64,000 nucleotides of DNA, taken from positions 1-64,000 of the forward strand of contig DAOTWP010000286.1 in assembly GCA_034435675.1 (NCBI GenBank). The letters are read 5' to 3'. Position 1 is the stretch's first letter. Every line of letters starts with the position of its first letter. The DNA is from DAOTWP01 sp034435675 (GTDB taxonomy: Bacteria > Chloroflexota > Anaerolineae > Aggregatilineales > Phototrophicaceae). The translations under genes and the position numbers were made by a program. The notes below the pieces were generated by a model. It did not search any database and had not been told where the DNA came from. It saw only the letters and a list, made by a program, of their open reading frames with translations. Shown in pieces: positions 26,307 through 34,583 of this stretch.

Positions 26307-27772
26307 ACGCCTGCCACCCTTCCGTGTTTGTCCAGTGCCTTGAGATACAGATCAACATAATGCCGTGCGCTTGCCGTCCAGCTAAAATCAAGCTGCATGG
26401 CGCGTGCTTGCATTCGCTGCCATTCCTCTTTCCGGTAGGTATAGGTGTCGATTGCCCAGCGCAGGGTGTTCAGCACCGCGTCTGCTTCTTCCCAGCTAAA
26501 GACAAAGCCTGTCCCACGTTCCGCAGGTCCGTTATCATAGTTTTCTACCGTGTCTGCCAGCCCGCCAGTTTCGCGCACCAGCGGCAGCGCGCCATAACGC
26601 ATTGCCAGCATCTGCCCGATGCCACAGGGTTCATAGCGACTGGGCATCAGGAACACATCGCACCCGGCATAAATGCGCTGTGCCAGCGCGGCATTGTATT
26701 CCAGAAATGCGCGCATCTTCCAGCCAAAGTCCCACGCCAGCCGCGCCAGCGCAAAGCTGAGGTCCGGGTCGCCTGCGCCCAGTGCCACCACCTGCACATC
26801 GCGGTCTACCAGTAGCTGCCGCAGCGCCGGAATGGCAAGGTCAATGCCTTTTTGGGCGACGATGCGCGTGACGATGCCGATTACCGGGACATCTTCGCGC
26901 ACGGGCAGCCCGGCGTCCGCCTGAAGCTGGTGCTTATTGGGCGGGCGCTTTTCGACGAAGTTTTCGGCGTTAAACCTGGAAACGATGTACGGATCGGTTT
27001 CCGGGTTCCACAGGCGGGTGTCAATGCCGTTGAGTACGCCGTACAGATCGGCGGCGCGTGCGCGGATCAGTCCGTCCAGCCCTTCGCCCATGTGCGGATA
27101 GCGGATTTCCACTGAGTAGCGCGGGCTGACTGTGGTCACAATATCCGCATAAGCGATGGCAATCGCCAGCAGGTTATCGGTCAAATCCTGATAAACGAGA
27201 TCGGGCTGCTGCCGCCCCGGAATGCCCGCTTCAAACAACCAGCCGCCCCCGTAGCCGCCCTGATACGCCATGTTGTGAATTGTCAGCACCGTGCCGATGC
27301 CCTGCCATTCAGGATTGCCGCGATTATTGGCGACCAGGAACGGCACCAGCCCGGTGTGCCAGTCGTGGACATGCACAATGTCAGGAAACCAGCCCAAACG
27401 CTGTTTGAGTTCCCAGATCGCCGCCATCACCATCTGGTTAAAGAAGATGAAGCGCGGCATATCCCAGTTCCATTCTGTGTAGACGCTGTTTTCCTGCCCA
27501 AAGTAGGGCCACGCCTCCAGAAAGTAGTACGGGATGGTCTGCTGCACTGCCGTGTGCAGATGCGTGTCTGCCGTGCCAAGGCGGTGTGTAAACGGGAAGC
27601 TGAACATGTGGTTGATATTGTGCTTGCCGCGTAACTGCCCGTAGAAAGGCATCATCACGCGCACATCGTGCCCCAGTTCTTGCAGCGCAGTGGGCAGCGA
27701 CCCGACCACATCCGCCAGCCCGCCAACCTTGGCATAGGGGACTGCCTCAGCACTGACAAAGAGAATGTTCAT
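26303..27772 (-). CDS. glgA: Glycogen synthase (ADP-glucose, GT5)
   Basis: This 489-residue GT5 enzyme has the N-terminal KVGGLADVVGSLP motif that binds ADP-glucose, HVHDWHTGLVPFL, and the C-terminal half with GIVTRIVAQKGIDL and SRYEPCGIGQMLAMRYGALPLVRETGGLADTV, in which the E-x7-E type retaining motif lies. It elongates alpha-1,4-glucan from ADP-glucose. It sits between glgC (overlapping downstream) and the GH57 branching enzyme (15 bp upstream), forming a branching enzyme-glgA-glgC operon. Confidence 0.97.
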   Translation of the reverse strand: MNILFVSAEAVPYAKVGGLADVVGSLPTALQELGHDVRVMMPFYGQLRGKHNINHMFSFPFTHRLGTADTHLHTAVQQTIPYYFLEAWPYFGQENSVYTEWNWDMPRFIFFNQMVMAAIWELKQRLGWFPDIVHVHDWHTGLVPFLVANNRGNPEWQGIGTVLTIHNMAYQGGYGGGWLFEAGIPGRQQPDLVYQDLTDNLLAIAIAYADIVTTVSPRYSVEIRYPHMGEGLDGLIRARAADLYGVLNGIDTRLWNPETDPYIVSRFNAENFVEKRPPNKHQLQADAGLPVREDVPVIGIVTRIVAQKGIDLAIPALRQLLVDRDVQVVALGAGDPDLSFALARLAWDFGWKMRAFLEYNAALAQRIYAGCDVFLMPSRYEPCGIGQMLAMRYGALPLVRETGGLADTVENYDNGPAERGTGFVFSWEEADAVLNTLRWAIDTYTYRKEEWQRMQARAMQLDFSWTASARHYVDLYLKALDKHGRVAGV

Positions 27773-27787
27773 CGTCGTCCCTCAGCG

Positions 27788-29479
27788 TTAGGCGCTGAAC
27801 CACTTGTAGTCAATGTCCGGAAACACCTTGTCCAGTTCCCATAATTCGTCTGCCAGTTCGCGGTTAGGTCTACCCGCGTCGAGGCTGTCCGCCAGCTTTT
27901 TGAAGCGCTCGACATGCTGGCTGAAGCGCTGAATGGCATATTCACGTGCCTGCCCGGTGGTCACCAAAAAGGGCCAGTCAGATGCTTGCAGCAGCAGCAG
28001 TTCGCGAGCGGTCTGGTTCAGCACGGCGCGGTCGTCGTCGTCGGGATTGTTGTAGCGTGCTGCCAGCGCTTCCATGCGGCTTTCCGCTTCGTGAATTGGC
28101 CGCCACATCCAGTTGGTTTCACCGTTATCCCAGGTAAAGTGCGTGCCGCCTGCGCCCCACGAGCTTTCGGGAATATGCAGCACATCCTGCGGCGGGTGCT
28201 CGGTTACATAGCGCGTGGCGGTGCTCAGCTCAATATCCGGGTTCTGTGCCAGATGCCGCAGCACTTTGCCAATCCAGGTGATGCCTTCAAACCACCAGTG
28301 CCCGAACAATTCTGTGTCATAGTTGGAGGAGATCAACCCGAACTCGCCGGTCTTGTTGTGGTAATCGCGCAGCAGGTCGCCAACCAGATGGGCGAAGTGT
28401 TCCGCGTGCTGCTCCACCTTGAATTCTGCCCATTCGGGGTGATAGTAATCCTTGTGTGCCAGATCGGTTTTTGCGCCGGTCACGCGCCAGTATTGCAGCC
28501 CGCTGGTGCCCGCTTTTTTGTGGAACTCACGGTAATCAAAATCGCCGGGGTAGCCCCAGTCCGCGCTCCACACCTGCTGCCCGCTGCGGTTGTTACGACC
28601 GATGACTGCCACGCCGGAATGCGACTCGGCGTCGGGTCCTGCTACCGTCTCGCTGACATAATAGGCGCGGAAGGTACTTGCCTGGCGTTCCGGCATGGTG
28701 GTCGCTGCCGGGATGACGTAGCGCCGCTTGATTTCGCCGTATGGTCCAATCACATCGCCCGCCGCCACACCTACCGGCTGCCCCCCGGTGATCGTGTGGG
28801 TTTCGCTGAAGAACACTTTCAAGCCATTCTGGGCGAGAAATGTCTCGATGCCTGGGCGCTTTTGTCCGTCTGCGGCGATATACGCCGGGCGGTAAGCGCA
28901 TTCTGGCAGCCAGATGCCGGTGGGTTCGCGGTTGAACATGCGCCGGTAGCTGGTCACGCCGGTTTTGATCTGCCCGCGAATCGAACTGTCGCGGCTGAGC
29001 AGCGGCAGGTAGCCGTGAGTCGCGGCAGAGGTCGTAACTTCGAGATAGCCTTCGTCCTGCAGGTGTTTGAATGCGCCGATGATATCCCGCTGAAAACGGA
29101 CATCGAAAGCGTGTTTAATCTGCTCGAACCAGGTTTTGTACCACTCCGCCAGAAAACGCAGGTGCGGTTCGGCGGTTGCTTCGGCAGAGAAATAGGCAAT
29201 GTCGCGGCTGGCAGCTTCGATCTTTTCATCAAGATATTGGTCAAAATGATCGAGTACCATCGGGTCGGCAAGCTGCTCGCCGAGAATCGGGGTAATGCCC
29301 AGTGTTAGTTTATACTGTATGCCTTCTTCTTTTAGATCATAAAGGGTTTGCAACAAGGGGATGTAGGTTTCGCTGGCAGCTTCATGGATCCACTCTTCGC
29401 CATGAGGCCAGCGCCCTGCCAGCCGCGCATATGGCAGATGGCTGTGCAGCACGAACGTAAATGCGCCTAACGCGGTCAC
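27788..29479 (-). CDS. GH57 1,4-alpha-glucan branching enzyme
   Basis: I place the start at the GTG 29479 because AGGAG lies eight bases upstream; a longer TTG-started frame runs through that site. The 563-residue protein has GH57 motif 1 (VLHSHLPY, residues 10-17), the nucleophile E193 in WLPECAY, the acid/base D388 in NYDTELFGHWW, and the DUF1957-type C-terminal helical domain with SSWGAGGTHFTWDN. This is the TK1436/Thermus-type branching enzyme, which transfers alpha-1,4 segments to 1,6 positions. It substitutes for the GH13 GlgB absent from this cluster. Amylopullulanase-type GH57 enzymes lack this C-terminal arrangement, so branching activity is favoured. Confidence 0.92.
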   Translation of the reverse strand: MTALGAFTFVLHSHLPYARLAGRWPHGEEWIHEAASETYIPLLQTLYDLKEEGIQYKLTLGITPILGEQLADPMVLDHFDQYLDEKIEAASRDIAYFSAEATAEPHLRFLAEWYKTWFEQIKHAFDVRFQRDIIGAFKHLQDEGYLEVTTSAATHGYLPLLSRDSSIRGQIKTGVTSYRRMFNREPTGIWLPECAYRPAYIAADGQKRPGIETFLAQNGLKVFFSETHTITGGQPVGVAAGDVIGPYGEIKRRYVIPAATTMPERQASTFRAYYVSETVAGPDAESHSGVAVIGRNNRSGQQVWSADWGYPGDFDYREFHKKAGTSGLQYWRVTGAKTDLAHKDYYHPEWAEFKVEQHAEHFAHLVGDLLRDYHNKTGEFGLISSNYDTELFGHWWFEGITWIGKVLRHLAQNPDIELSTATRYVTEHPPQDVLHIPESSWGAGGTHFTWDNGETNWMWRPIHEAESRMEALAARYNNPDDDDRAVLNQTARELLLLQASDWPFLVTTGQAREYAIQRFSQHVERFKKLADSLDAGRPNRELADELWELDKVFPDIDYKWFSA

Positions 29480-29571
29480 GAAAATTGCTCCTGATATTTT
29501 GTGCGGGTCGACCAATGTCAGGGATTTTAGCGTTTTGGCGCGCTGTGGACAACTATCCGTGTGGATTGAGC

Positions 29572-29585
29572 TGCATTACAATGCA
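29572..29585. promoter_or_regulatory. Dyad upstream of the six-helix histidine kinase
   Basis: TGCATT-AC-AATGCA is a perfect 6-bp inverted repeat with a 2-bp centre, 34 bp before the kinase ATG and in the gap to the divergent branching enzyme. It could be an operator; no known regulator is recognised. Confidence 0.3.
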
Positions 29586-29618
29586 ATAAATCACGAATAG
29601 CTATTATGAGCGTTTACG

Positions 29619-31358
29619 ATGAACTGGATACGGGCTTGGTTGGCTGTTCCCGCTTTCGACGATGATTTCCAGGCGTTCACGTTCCGGGTGCTGCACTATG
29701 CGCTGCTGATTCTGATCGCGGTTGCGGCTGGTTTTCCGCTTTTTGCTACATCTACTGCGCAATTGATTTTCCTGCCTGTGTTGCTCTTTCTGTTGGGGGG
29801 GTGCTACTGGCTGCTGCACACAGGACGCCAGCAGCTTGCCAGCATTTTGTTTCTTTGCGGGTTGTGGCTCATCATCACTATCGCCTCGTACTCAATCAAC
29901 GGCATCCGTAATGCAAGTTTCCCGACTTATGTTGTCATCATTATCTTTTCAGCGCTGCTGGTTTCCAGCCGTGCCGTGTTGTTTGCGACCAGTATCAGCA
30001 TCGCCTCGGCGGTTGTGCTGGTGCTGGGTGAGCTGGCAAGTGTGCTGCCACTGCGCACAACAGAGTTGTTCATCGCCGACCGGCTGTTTCAGAGTATTGC
30101 TCTGTTTGCGACTGCTGGCGTCCTGCTGTATGGCGCTTCGCAGGTCATCCGCAGCGGGATTGCCCGCATTCGCGAACATGAACAGACCTTGATTGAGCGC
30201 AACCGGGAACTGGAAGTTGAGATCGCTGAACGACATCGGATTGAGGATGTGCTGCGCGCCAGCGAGGAGCGCTATCGGATCCTGTTTGAGAACACCAGTC
30301 TGATGTGTGCAGTGTATGATCGTGATGGCACAATTCAGCTCGCCAATCGCGCAGCAGCCGAGTTTTTCGGTACTACAGCGCAAGCATTGCAGGGTCAGCC
30401 AGCCGAGGCGCTGCTGTCCGAGGCGGACACCGAACGGCTGCTGCGGCGGCATTCCCGGGTGTTGGACAGCGGACAGATGGAAACCTCTGAAGGTCAGACG
30501 ATTCTGCGCAATGGACGTGAGATCTACTATCTGCGCCAGGTTGTTCCACTGCCACCCGCAGATGAAGATCAACCGGCGTCACAGGTGCTGGTCATCACCT
30601 CTGACCTGACCGAGCAGAAACGCATGGCGCAGCGTGAACACGAACTGGCGCTGGCGCAGGAGAAAAATGCCTTTCTCACGGATTTTCTCAGCACGATTTC
30701 GCATGATCTCAAAACGCCACTCACAGTGATAATGACCAGCCTTGAGTTGTTGGAACGCAGCCCGGACGAGGGCTATCGCGAGAAGAAGATAGAGCAGCTT
30801 AAGTGGCAGGCGCTGCTGTTGGATAAGTATATTCAGGATATGCTGACTATCTCGCGCCTGGAACACCTGCCCGTCCTGGATGCGCAGCCGCTTAACCTGA
30901 ATGCGCTGATTGAAGAGGTGCTCCAATCCCTGCGCCCGCGTGCCGAAAACAAGCAGATCATCTGCCACTTCAACCCCCAGCCCGATCTGCCGCCGATTGT
31001 GGCGGATGATGAACAAATCCGGCGGATGCTGACCAATCTGATCGAGAACGCGATTAATTACACCCCGGCGCAGGGACAGGTCGCAGTGGCGACACGTTTT
31101 GACGCCGGGCGCGTGCTGGTCGAAATTGCCGACAGCGGCATTGGGATCAAAGTGGAGGATATTCCACACATCTTTGATCGCTTCTATCGCGCTAAGGACG
31201 CGCGCAGCTTTGCGCGAAGCGGGACCGGCCTGGGACTGGCGATTGTCAAAAAGATCGTGGAGATGCATGCGGGCCGGATTGACGTGGTCAGCGCGCCGGG
31301 AAAGGGCACGACGTTCCGCGTGCTGCTGCCGGATCAGCCTGTTGTGAACGGATCCTGA
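29619..31358 (+). CDS. Membrane sensor histidine kinase with PAS domain
   Basis: The 579-residue kinase has about six transmembrane helices between residues 25 and 185 with short loops, then a coiled coil (EHEQTLIERNRELEVEIAER), a PAS domain (about 205-330, RYRILFENTSLMCAVYDRDG), and a HisKA domain whose phospho-acceptor is H362 in ISHDLKTPLTVI. An HATPase_c domain follows with N box LIENAINY, G1 DSGIGI and G2 GTGLGLAIVKKI. The compact helical bundle suggests sensing within or near the membrane. No response regulator is directly adjacent on its strand; the paralogous receivers at 32.7 and 33.3 kb are the nearest candidates. Confidence 0.93.
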   Translation: MNWIRAWLAVPAFDDDFQAFTFRVLHYALLILIAVAAGFPLFATSTAQLIFLPVLLFLLGGCYWLLHTGRQQLASILFLCGLWLIITIASYSINGIRNASFPTYVVIIIFSALLVSSRAVLFATSISIASAVVLVLGELASVLPLRTTELFIADRLFQSIALFATAGVLLYGASQVIRSGIARIREHEQTLIERNRELEVEIAERHRIEDVLRASEERYRILFENTSLMCAVYDRDGTIQLANRAAAEFFGTTAQALQGQPAEALLSEADTERLLRRHSRVLDSGQMETSEGQTILRNGREIYYLRQVVPLPPADEDQPASQVLVITSDLTEQKRMAQREHELALAQEKNAFLTDFLSTISHDLKTPLTVIMTSLELLERSPDEGYREKKIEQLKWQALLLDKYIQDMLTISRLEHLPVLDAQPLNLNALIEEVLQSLRPRAENKQIICHFNPQPDLPPIVADDEQIRRMLTNLIENAINYTPAQGQVAVATRFDAGRVLVEIADSGIGIKVEDIPHIFDRFYRAKDARSFARSGTGLGLAIVKKIVEMHAGRIDVVSAPGKGTTFRVLLPDQPVVNGS

Positions 31359-31386
31359 GCCAACCTGGTGCCGGCTGGTGCCGGGC

Positions 31387-32655
31387 TTATGTCGCGCCCG
31401 GCAAAATCACCGTGAAGATGCTGCCTGCCCCCGGAGTGCTTTCCACACGCACATAGCCCTTGTGCGCTTCGATAACGGTGCGCGCCACAAACAAACCCTG
31501 TCCCAGCCCGCGCGGGTCCAGCAGGGTGCCACTTTTGGTGCGCGCCTCACCCCGGTAAAAGCGCTCGAAAACGTGCGGCAGGTCTTTTTCGGAGATGCCC
31601 ACGCCGGTGTCCACCACCTGGATCGAAACTTCGTTTCTGGCGGTCAGCGACAGGCTGATGACGATATAGCCACCCGGCTCAGTGTAGCGTATAGCATTTT
31701 GCACGATATGCCCCAGTGCCCAGCGCAGTCGCTGGTCATCGCCGGTGACGTACAACCGCCCAACTTCGCGTACCATGCAGGAAATTTCCAGCCGTGCGCG
31801 CACCAGTTCCGGTTCCATACCGCGAATCACCACCCAGATCAGGTCTTCGATGTTCAGGCGATCCTGACGGATGCTGAATGTGCCCGCGCCCATTTCGGAA
31901 ATATCCAGCAGTTCAACCACCATGCGATCCAGAATATCCACATTGCGTCCCAGTTTTTCGAGAAAACGGCGGTTGGCAGGCTGGTCTTCGGGCTGGCTGG
32001 CGAGCAGTTCGGCAGCCGTTTTGATGACCATCATCGGGGTCTTGAGTTCGTGCGAAATGCCGGTGATGAACTGGTTCTTCAGCCGGTCGCCCAGCGCGTC
32101 GCGCGTGACATCGCGCAGCACAATCATCGTGCCCAGCCGCGCACCGTCTTCCGCGGCGACAGCCGCAAGCTGTGCTCCCACCACGCGGTTGTTGACCTGC
32201 ACGCGGGTCGGTTCACCCAGCGGCACAATCTCGGTATCCAGGCTGCTGACATCGCGGTAGGCGTCGAACAATGTGCCCAGTTCTGTTTCCCAGATTGCTT
32301 TCTGGCTGCCCAGCAGGTCACGGGCGGCGCGGTTGATATAGACAATGCGCCCTTCGTTGTCCTGCATGATAATGCCTTCGTCAATGTTGGCGAGAATCCC
32401 TTGCAGCCGTTCCAGTTCCACTTCGCGCTTGCGTAGGAAATTCTTGATCTGCTGGTTGCGTTCGCTAATGCGCTGCGCCTTTTCGATTTCCATTTGCAGG
32501 CGTGAGCGGCGCGAAAAACCACCATAGAGGCGGCTGAACAAGCGCTCGGTTGCCGCTCCCAGCCGGTTAACGCGGCGCAGCATACCCCGGTATTCCTGCG
32601 GGCTGGGAACGGTCATACCCGTGGTTTCGACTTCGGGAGGAAGCTGTTCATTCAT
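31387..32655 (-). CDS. Soluble PAS-containing sensor histidine kinase
   Basis: This 422-residue kinase has no transmembrane helix. It opens with a coiled-coil-like basic segment (residues 25-90), then a PAS fold (ANIDEGIIMQDNEGRIVYIN), HisKA with H202 in ISHELKTPMMVI, and HATPase_c with HIVQNAIRYTEP, VDTGVGI and GLGQGLFVARTV. It lies 35 bp downstream of a receiver gene on the same strand (32691-33161), which suggests a receiver-kinase operon and makes that receiver its natural partner. It converges on the membrane kinase, separated by only 28 bp. Confidence 0.92.
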   Translation of the reverse strand: MNEQLPPEVETTGMTVPSPQEYRGMLRRVNRLGAATERLFSRLYGGFSRRSRLQMEIEKAQRISERNQQIKNFLRKREVELERLQGILANIDEGIIMQDNEGRIVYINRAARDLLGSQKAIWETELGTLFDAYRDVSSLDTEIVPLGEPTRVQVNNRVVGAQLAAVAAEDGARLGTMIVLRDVTRDALGDRLKNQFITGISHELKTPMMVIKTAAELLASQPEDQPANRRFLEKLGRNVDILDRMVVELLDISEMGAGTFSIRQDRLNIEDLIWVVIRGMEPELVRARLEISCMVREVGRLYVTGDDQRLRWALGHIVQNAIRYTEPGGYIVISLSLTARNEVSIQVVDTGVGISEKDLPHVFERFYRGEARTKSGTLLDPRGLGQGLFVARTVIEAHKGYVRVESTPGAGSIFTVILPGAT

Positions 32656-32690
32656 AGAAACATCGCCTGTCTACCTGCCCAGCGTCATAA

Positions 32691-33161
32691 TCAGCCGGAA
32701 CGTTCGTGAATGATATTGTGCAGCAGAACGCGCAGTTCTTCAAAATCAGGCAGCGGCTTGGTGATAATAAAATCAGCGCCGTTGGTGGTCAGGTCAGCAT
32801 ATTCGCTGGCGCTGAGGGCATATGCTGTCATCAGGACAATCGGAATATGCTGCAACCGCGATGTCTTGCGTATCCGCTTGGCAACATCGCTGCCATATTT
32901 GCCCGGCATACGAATATCCATCAGGGCGAACTCTGGCAGTACCCCCTGGTATTCGCCGCTGTCAACCTTGTCCAGCCAGTCCCAGACTTTGCCCCCACTT
33001 TCAAACGCCATGACCTGGTGTCCCCAGACGGTACACATCATCGACACGAGGTTGCGTATATCGGCTTCATCTTCTGCAATTAACCAGTTCAACGTCAATT
33101 CTCCATCGCCCGGATGCGTCTGCTGCCGTGCCATCTGCCAGATTGTCAATTGCTGCGCCAC
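32691..33161 (-). CDS. Response regulator receiver protein, paralogue of the divergent receiver
   Basis: The domain core runs LNWLIAEDEADIRNLVSMMC through FALMDIRMPGKYG (phospho-acceptor Asp), IVLMTAYA (switch Thr) and FIITKPLPDFEEL (conserved Lys). No DNA-binding output is present. The start is ambiguous: the GTG at 33161 gives 156 residues, an ATG at 33134 is shorter, and a TTG after GATGGAG would begin right at the domain. It precedes the soluble kinase on the same strand and is head-to-head with a clearly related receiver at 33342. Confidence 0.9.
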   Translation of the reverse strand: MAQQLTIWQMARQQTHPGDGELTLNWLIAEDEADIRNLVSMMCTVWGHQVMAFESGGKVWDWLDKVDSGEYQGVLPEFALMDIRMPGKYGSDVAKRIRKTSRLQHIPIVLMTAYALSASEYADLTTNGADFIITKPLPDFEELRVLLHNIIHERSG

Positions 33162-33187
33162 ACTACTGAAATGGTGCTGTTCAGCAT

Positions 33188-33222
33188 GTATACTGTAAGA
33201 GCGTTCACTCCTTTTAGTATAC
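33188..33222. promoter_or_regulatory. Paired GTATAC palindromes in the divergent receiver promoter region
   Basis: GTATACT (33188-33194) and AGTATAC (33216-33222) form an inverted pair of sites 29 bp apart, centre to centre, in the 180-bp gap between the two receiver genes. The right copy read leftwards gives TATACT, so it may double as a -10 box for the leftward gene. A TATAAT box for the rightward gene lies at 33286-33291. Confidence 0.35.
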
Positions 33223-33341
33223 TTGATGTTTTCAGGGTAAGCTGAAATGGTGAAAATGTTTGCTTATTTCCCGTAAGAAACCTATTATAATGCGGTAGGG
33301 ATAATACCCGTGTTAGGTCGTGATCAGGCAAAAAGAGCGAG

Positions 33342-33806
33342 GTGAGCACCTTGTCTACCTGGATGGTGGTTGAAGACGAACCCGATATTTACGAAGTCCT
33401 GCTGGCAATGTTTGAGATGTGGGGCATCGAAGGCGTCGCCTTTGTGGACGGCGAAGAAGCGGCGGCATGGATTGAAGATGTGGACAGCGGGCGCTTCCAG
33501 GGTGAACTGCCAGAACTGGCGCTGCTGGACATTCGCCTGCCTGGCACCATTAGTGGTCCCATGGTGGGTGGGCGGCTGCGCAAAAGCAAGGTGCTGGGCG
33601 AGATTGCCATCGTGTTGAGTACCGCCTACAAGCTGACCATGGATGAGGAAAAGCAGGTGATTGAGCAGGCGGGCGCAGACAAACTGATGTACAAACCGCT
33701 GCCCAAGTTCAATGAATTGCAGCGCACGCTGGAAGATGTCATCGCCCAGCGCCGTGCGGCGCGCAAAGCCGCTGTTGATGCTGCCAATTCCAAATCGCAT
33801 AACTAG
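33342..33806 (+). CDS. Response regulator receiver protein, first gene of the NERD-addBA operon
   Basis: The 154-residue single receiver domain has WMVVEDEPDIYEVLL (acidic pocket), the phospho-acceptor Asp in LALLDIRLPG, LSTAYK (switch Thr) and LMYKPLPKFNEL (conserved Lys), plus a basic C-terminal helix. It shares much of its sequence with the divergent receiver (EDE-x-DI near the start, DSG-x-x-QG-x-LPE before the phospho-Asp, KPLP near the end), so the two arose by duplication. The GTG at 33342 is taken as start; a TTG three codons later is also possible. It is followed after 12 bp by the NERD-like gene and then addB and addA. Confidence 0.9.
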   Translation: MSTLSTWMVVEDEPDIYEVLLAMFEMWGIEGVAFVDGEEAAAWIEDVDSGRFQGELPELALLDIRLPGTISGPMVGGRLRKSKVLGEIAIVLSTAYKLTMDEEKQVIEQAGADKLMYKPLPKFNELQRTLEDVIAQRRAARKAAVDAANSKSHN

Positions 33807-33818
33807 GAGAACCCGACT

Positions 33819-34568
33819 ATGCATAATGTCGCACCGACACTGGCGCTGGCGCGCCGGGCGCGGCAAATGTTGATTCTAGCGTTTTTTGCCGGGGCGCTGG
33901 GACTGTTCCTGAGCGTACTCGCGCTGTCCATGTTTGTCATCCGGCTGGCAATTGAAGGCACTGCCGCCGGGGATCTATACAACTTCGTTCGCACGGTGCT
34001 GTTGGTCATCGGCGTTGGCATTGTACTGGTCGGGGTCGGGTTGGCGCTGCGGGCGATCACCTGGAAAACTGATAACAGTCTGGCGATCAAAACCGGCGAA
34101 CGACTGGCGCCTTACCTCGACGAACGCTTCACCTTTGTTCGCAATGTGAGCAAATTCGGGCTGGGATATATTGACGCCGTGCTGGTGGGTCCCCCGGGGG
34201 CGCTGGTCTTCCGTATTGTGGACAAAACCGGGCACTACCTGAACGAACACGGCAACTGGCTGGTGCGCGATAAACAGGGCGGTTGGTCGCCTGCCACGAT
34301 GCTCAACCCGACTCGCGACACCACCACCGATATTGATGCGCTGCGCAAATTTCTGGCAAAGCGTAACCTGGATGCCGTGCCGGTCTTTGGTGTGGTTGTG
34401 TTTACCCGCAGCCCTAACAGTGTTTTTGTAGAAACCCGCAGCCCGGTAGTGCCGGTAGCGCTGCTGGATAACCTGCTGCCAGTGCTCCAGCAGCAGTATT
34501 TGACGCAGGATCGCATCACGGCGGAACAGGCAGACGCGGTTGTGCGTAAACTGTATACCCCGCACTAA
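33819..34568 (+). CDS. Two-helix membrane protein with NERD-like domain
   Basis: The 249-residue protein has two transmembrane helices (about 17-43 and 53-76) near the N-terminus, followed by a cytosolic domain. YLDERFTFVRNVSKFGLGYI, DAVLVGPPGALVFRIVDKTG and the following VPVFGVVVFTRSP resemble the nuclease-related domain (NERD), a PD-(D/E)XK-like fold. The canonical catalytic residues are partly replaced (DAVLVG...VFRIVDKTG), so activity is doubtful. It lies 15 bp before addB and 12 bp after a receiver gene, which suggests one transcript. The assignment to NERD is a visual judgement; unknown function is the fallback. Confidence 0.6.
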   Translation: MHNVAPTLALARRARQMLILAFFAGALGLFLSVLALSMFVIRLAIEGTAAGDLYNFVRTVLLVIGVGIVLVGVGLALRAITWKTDNSLAIKTGERLAPYLDERFTFVRNVSKFGLGYIDAVLVGPPGALVFRIVDKTGHYLNEHGNWLVRDKQGGWSPATMLNPTRDTTTDIDALRKFLAKRNLDAVPVFGVVVFTRSPNSVFVETRSPVVPVALLDNLLPVLQQQYLTQDRITAEQADAVVRKLYTPH

Positions 34569-34583
34569 GTTGAAGGATTCGCA

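Noticed and set aside
27914..29308. Open frame antisense to the branching enzyme
   Set aside because: No ribosome site or domain; the opposite strand has the GH57 catalytic motifs.
33146..33349. Small leftward frame preceded by or overlapping AAAAGGAG in the receiver gap
   Set aside because: The ribosome-site-like sequence lies inside the frame rather than before its start, and the product is featureless.
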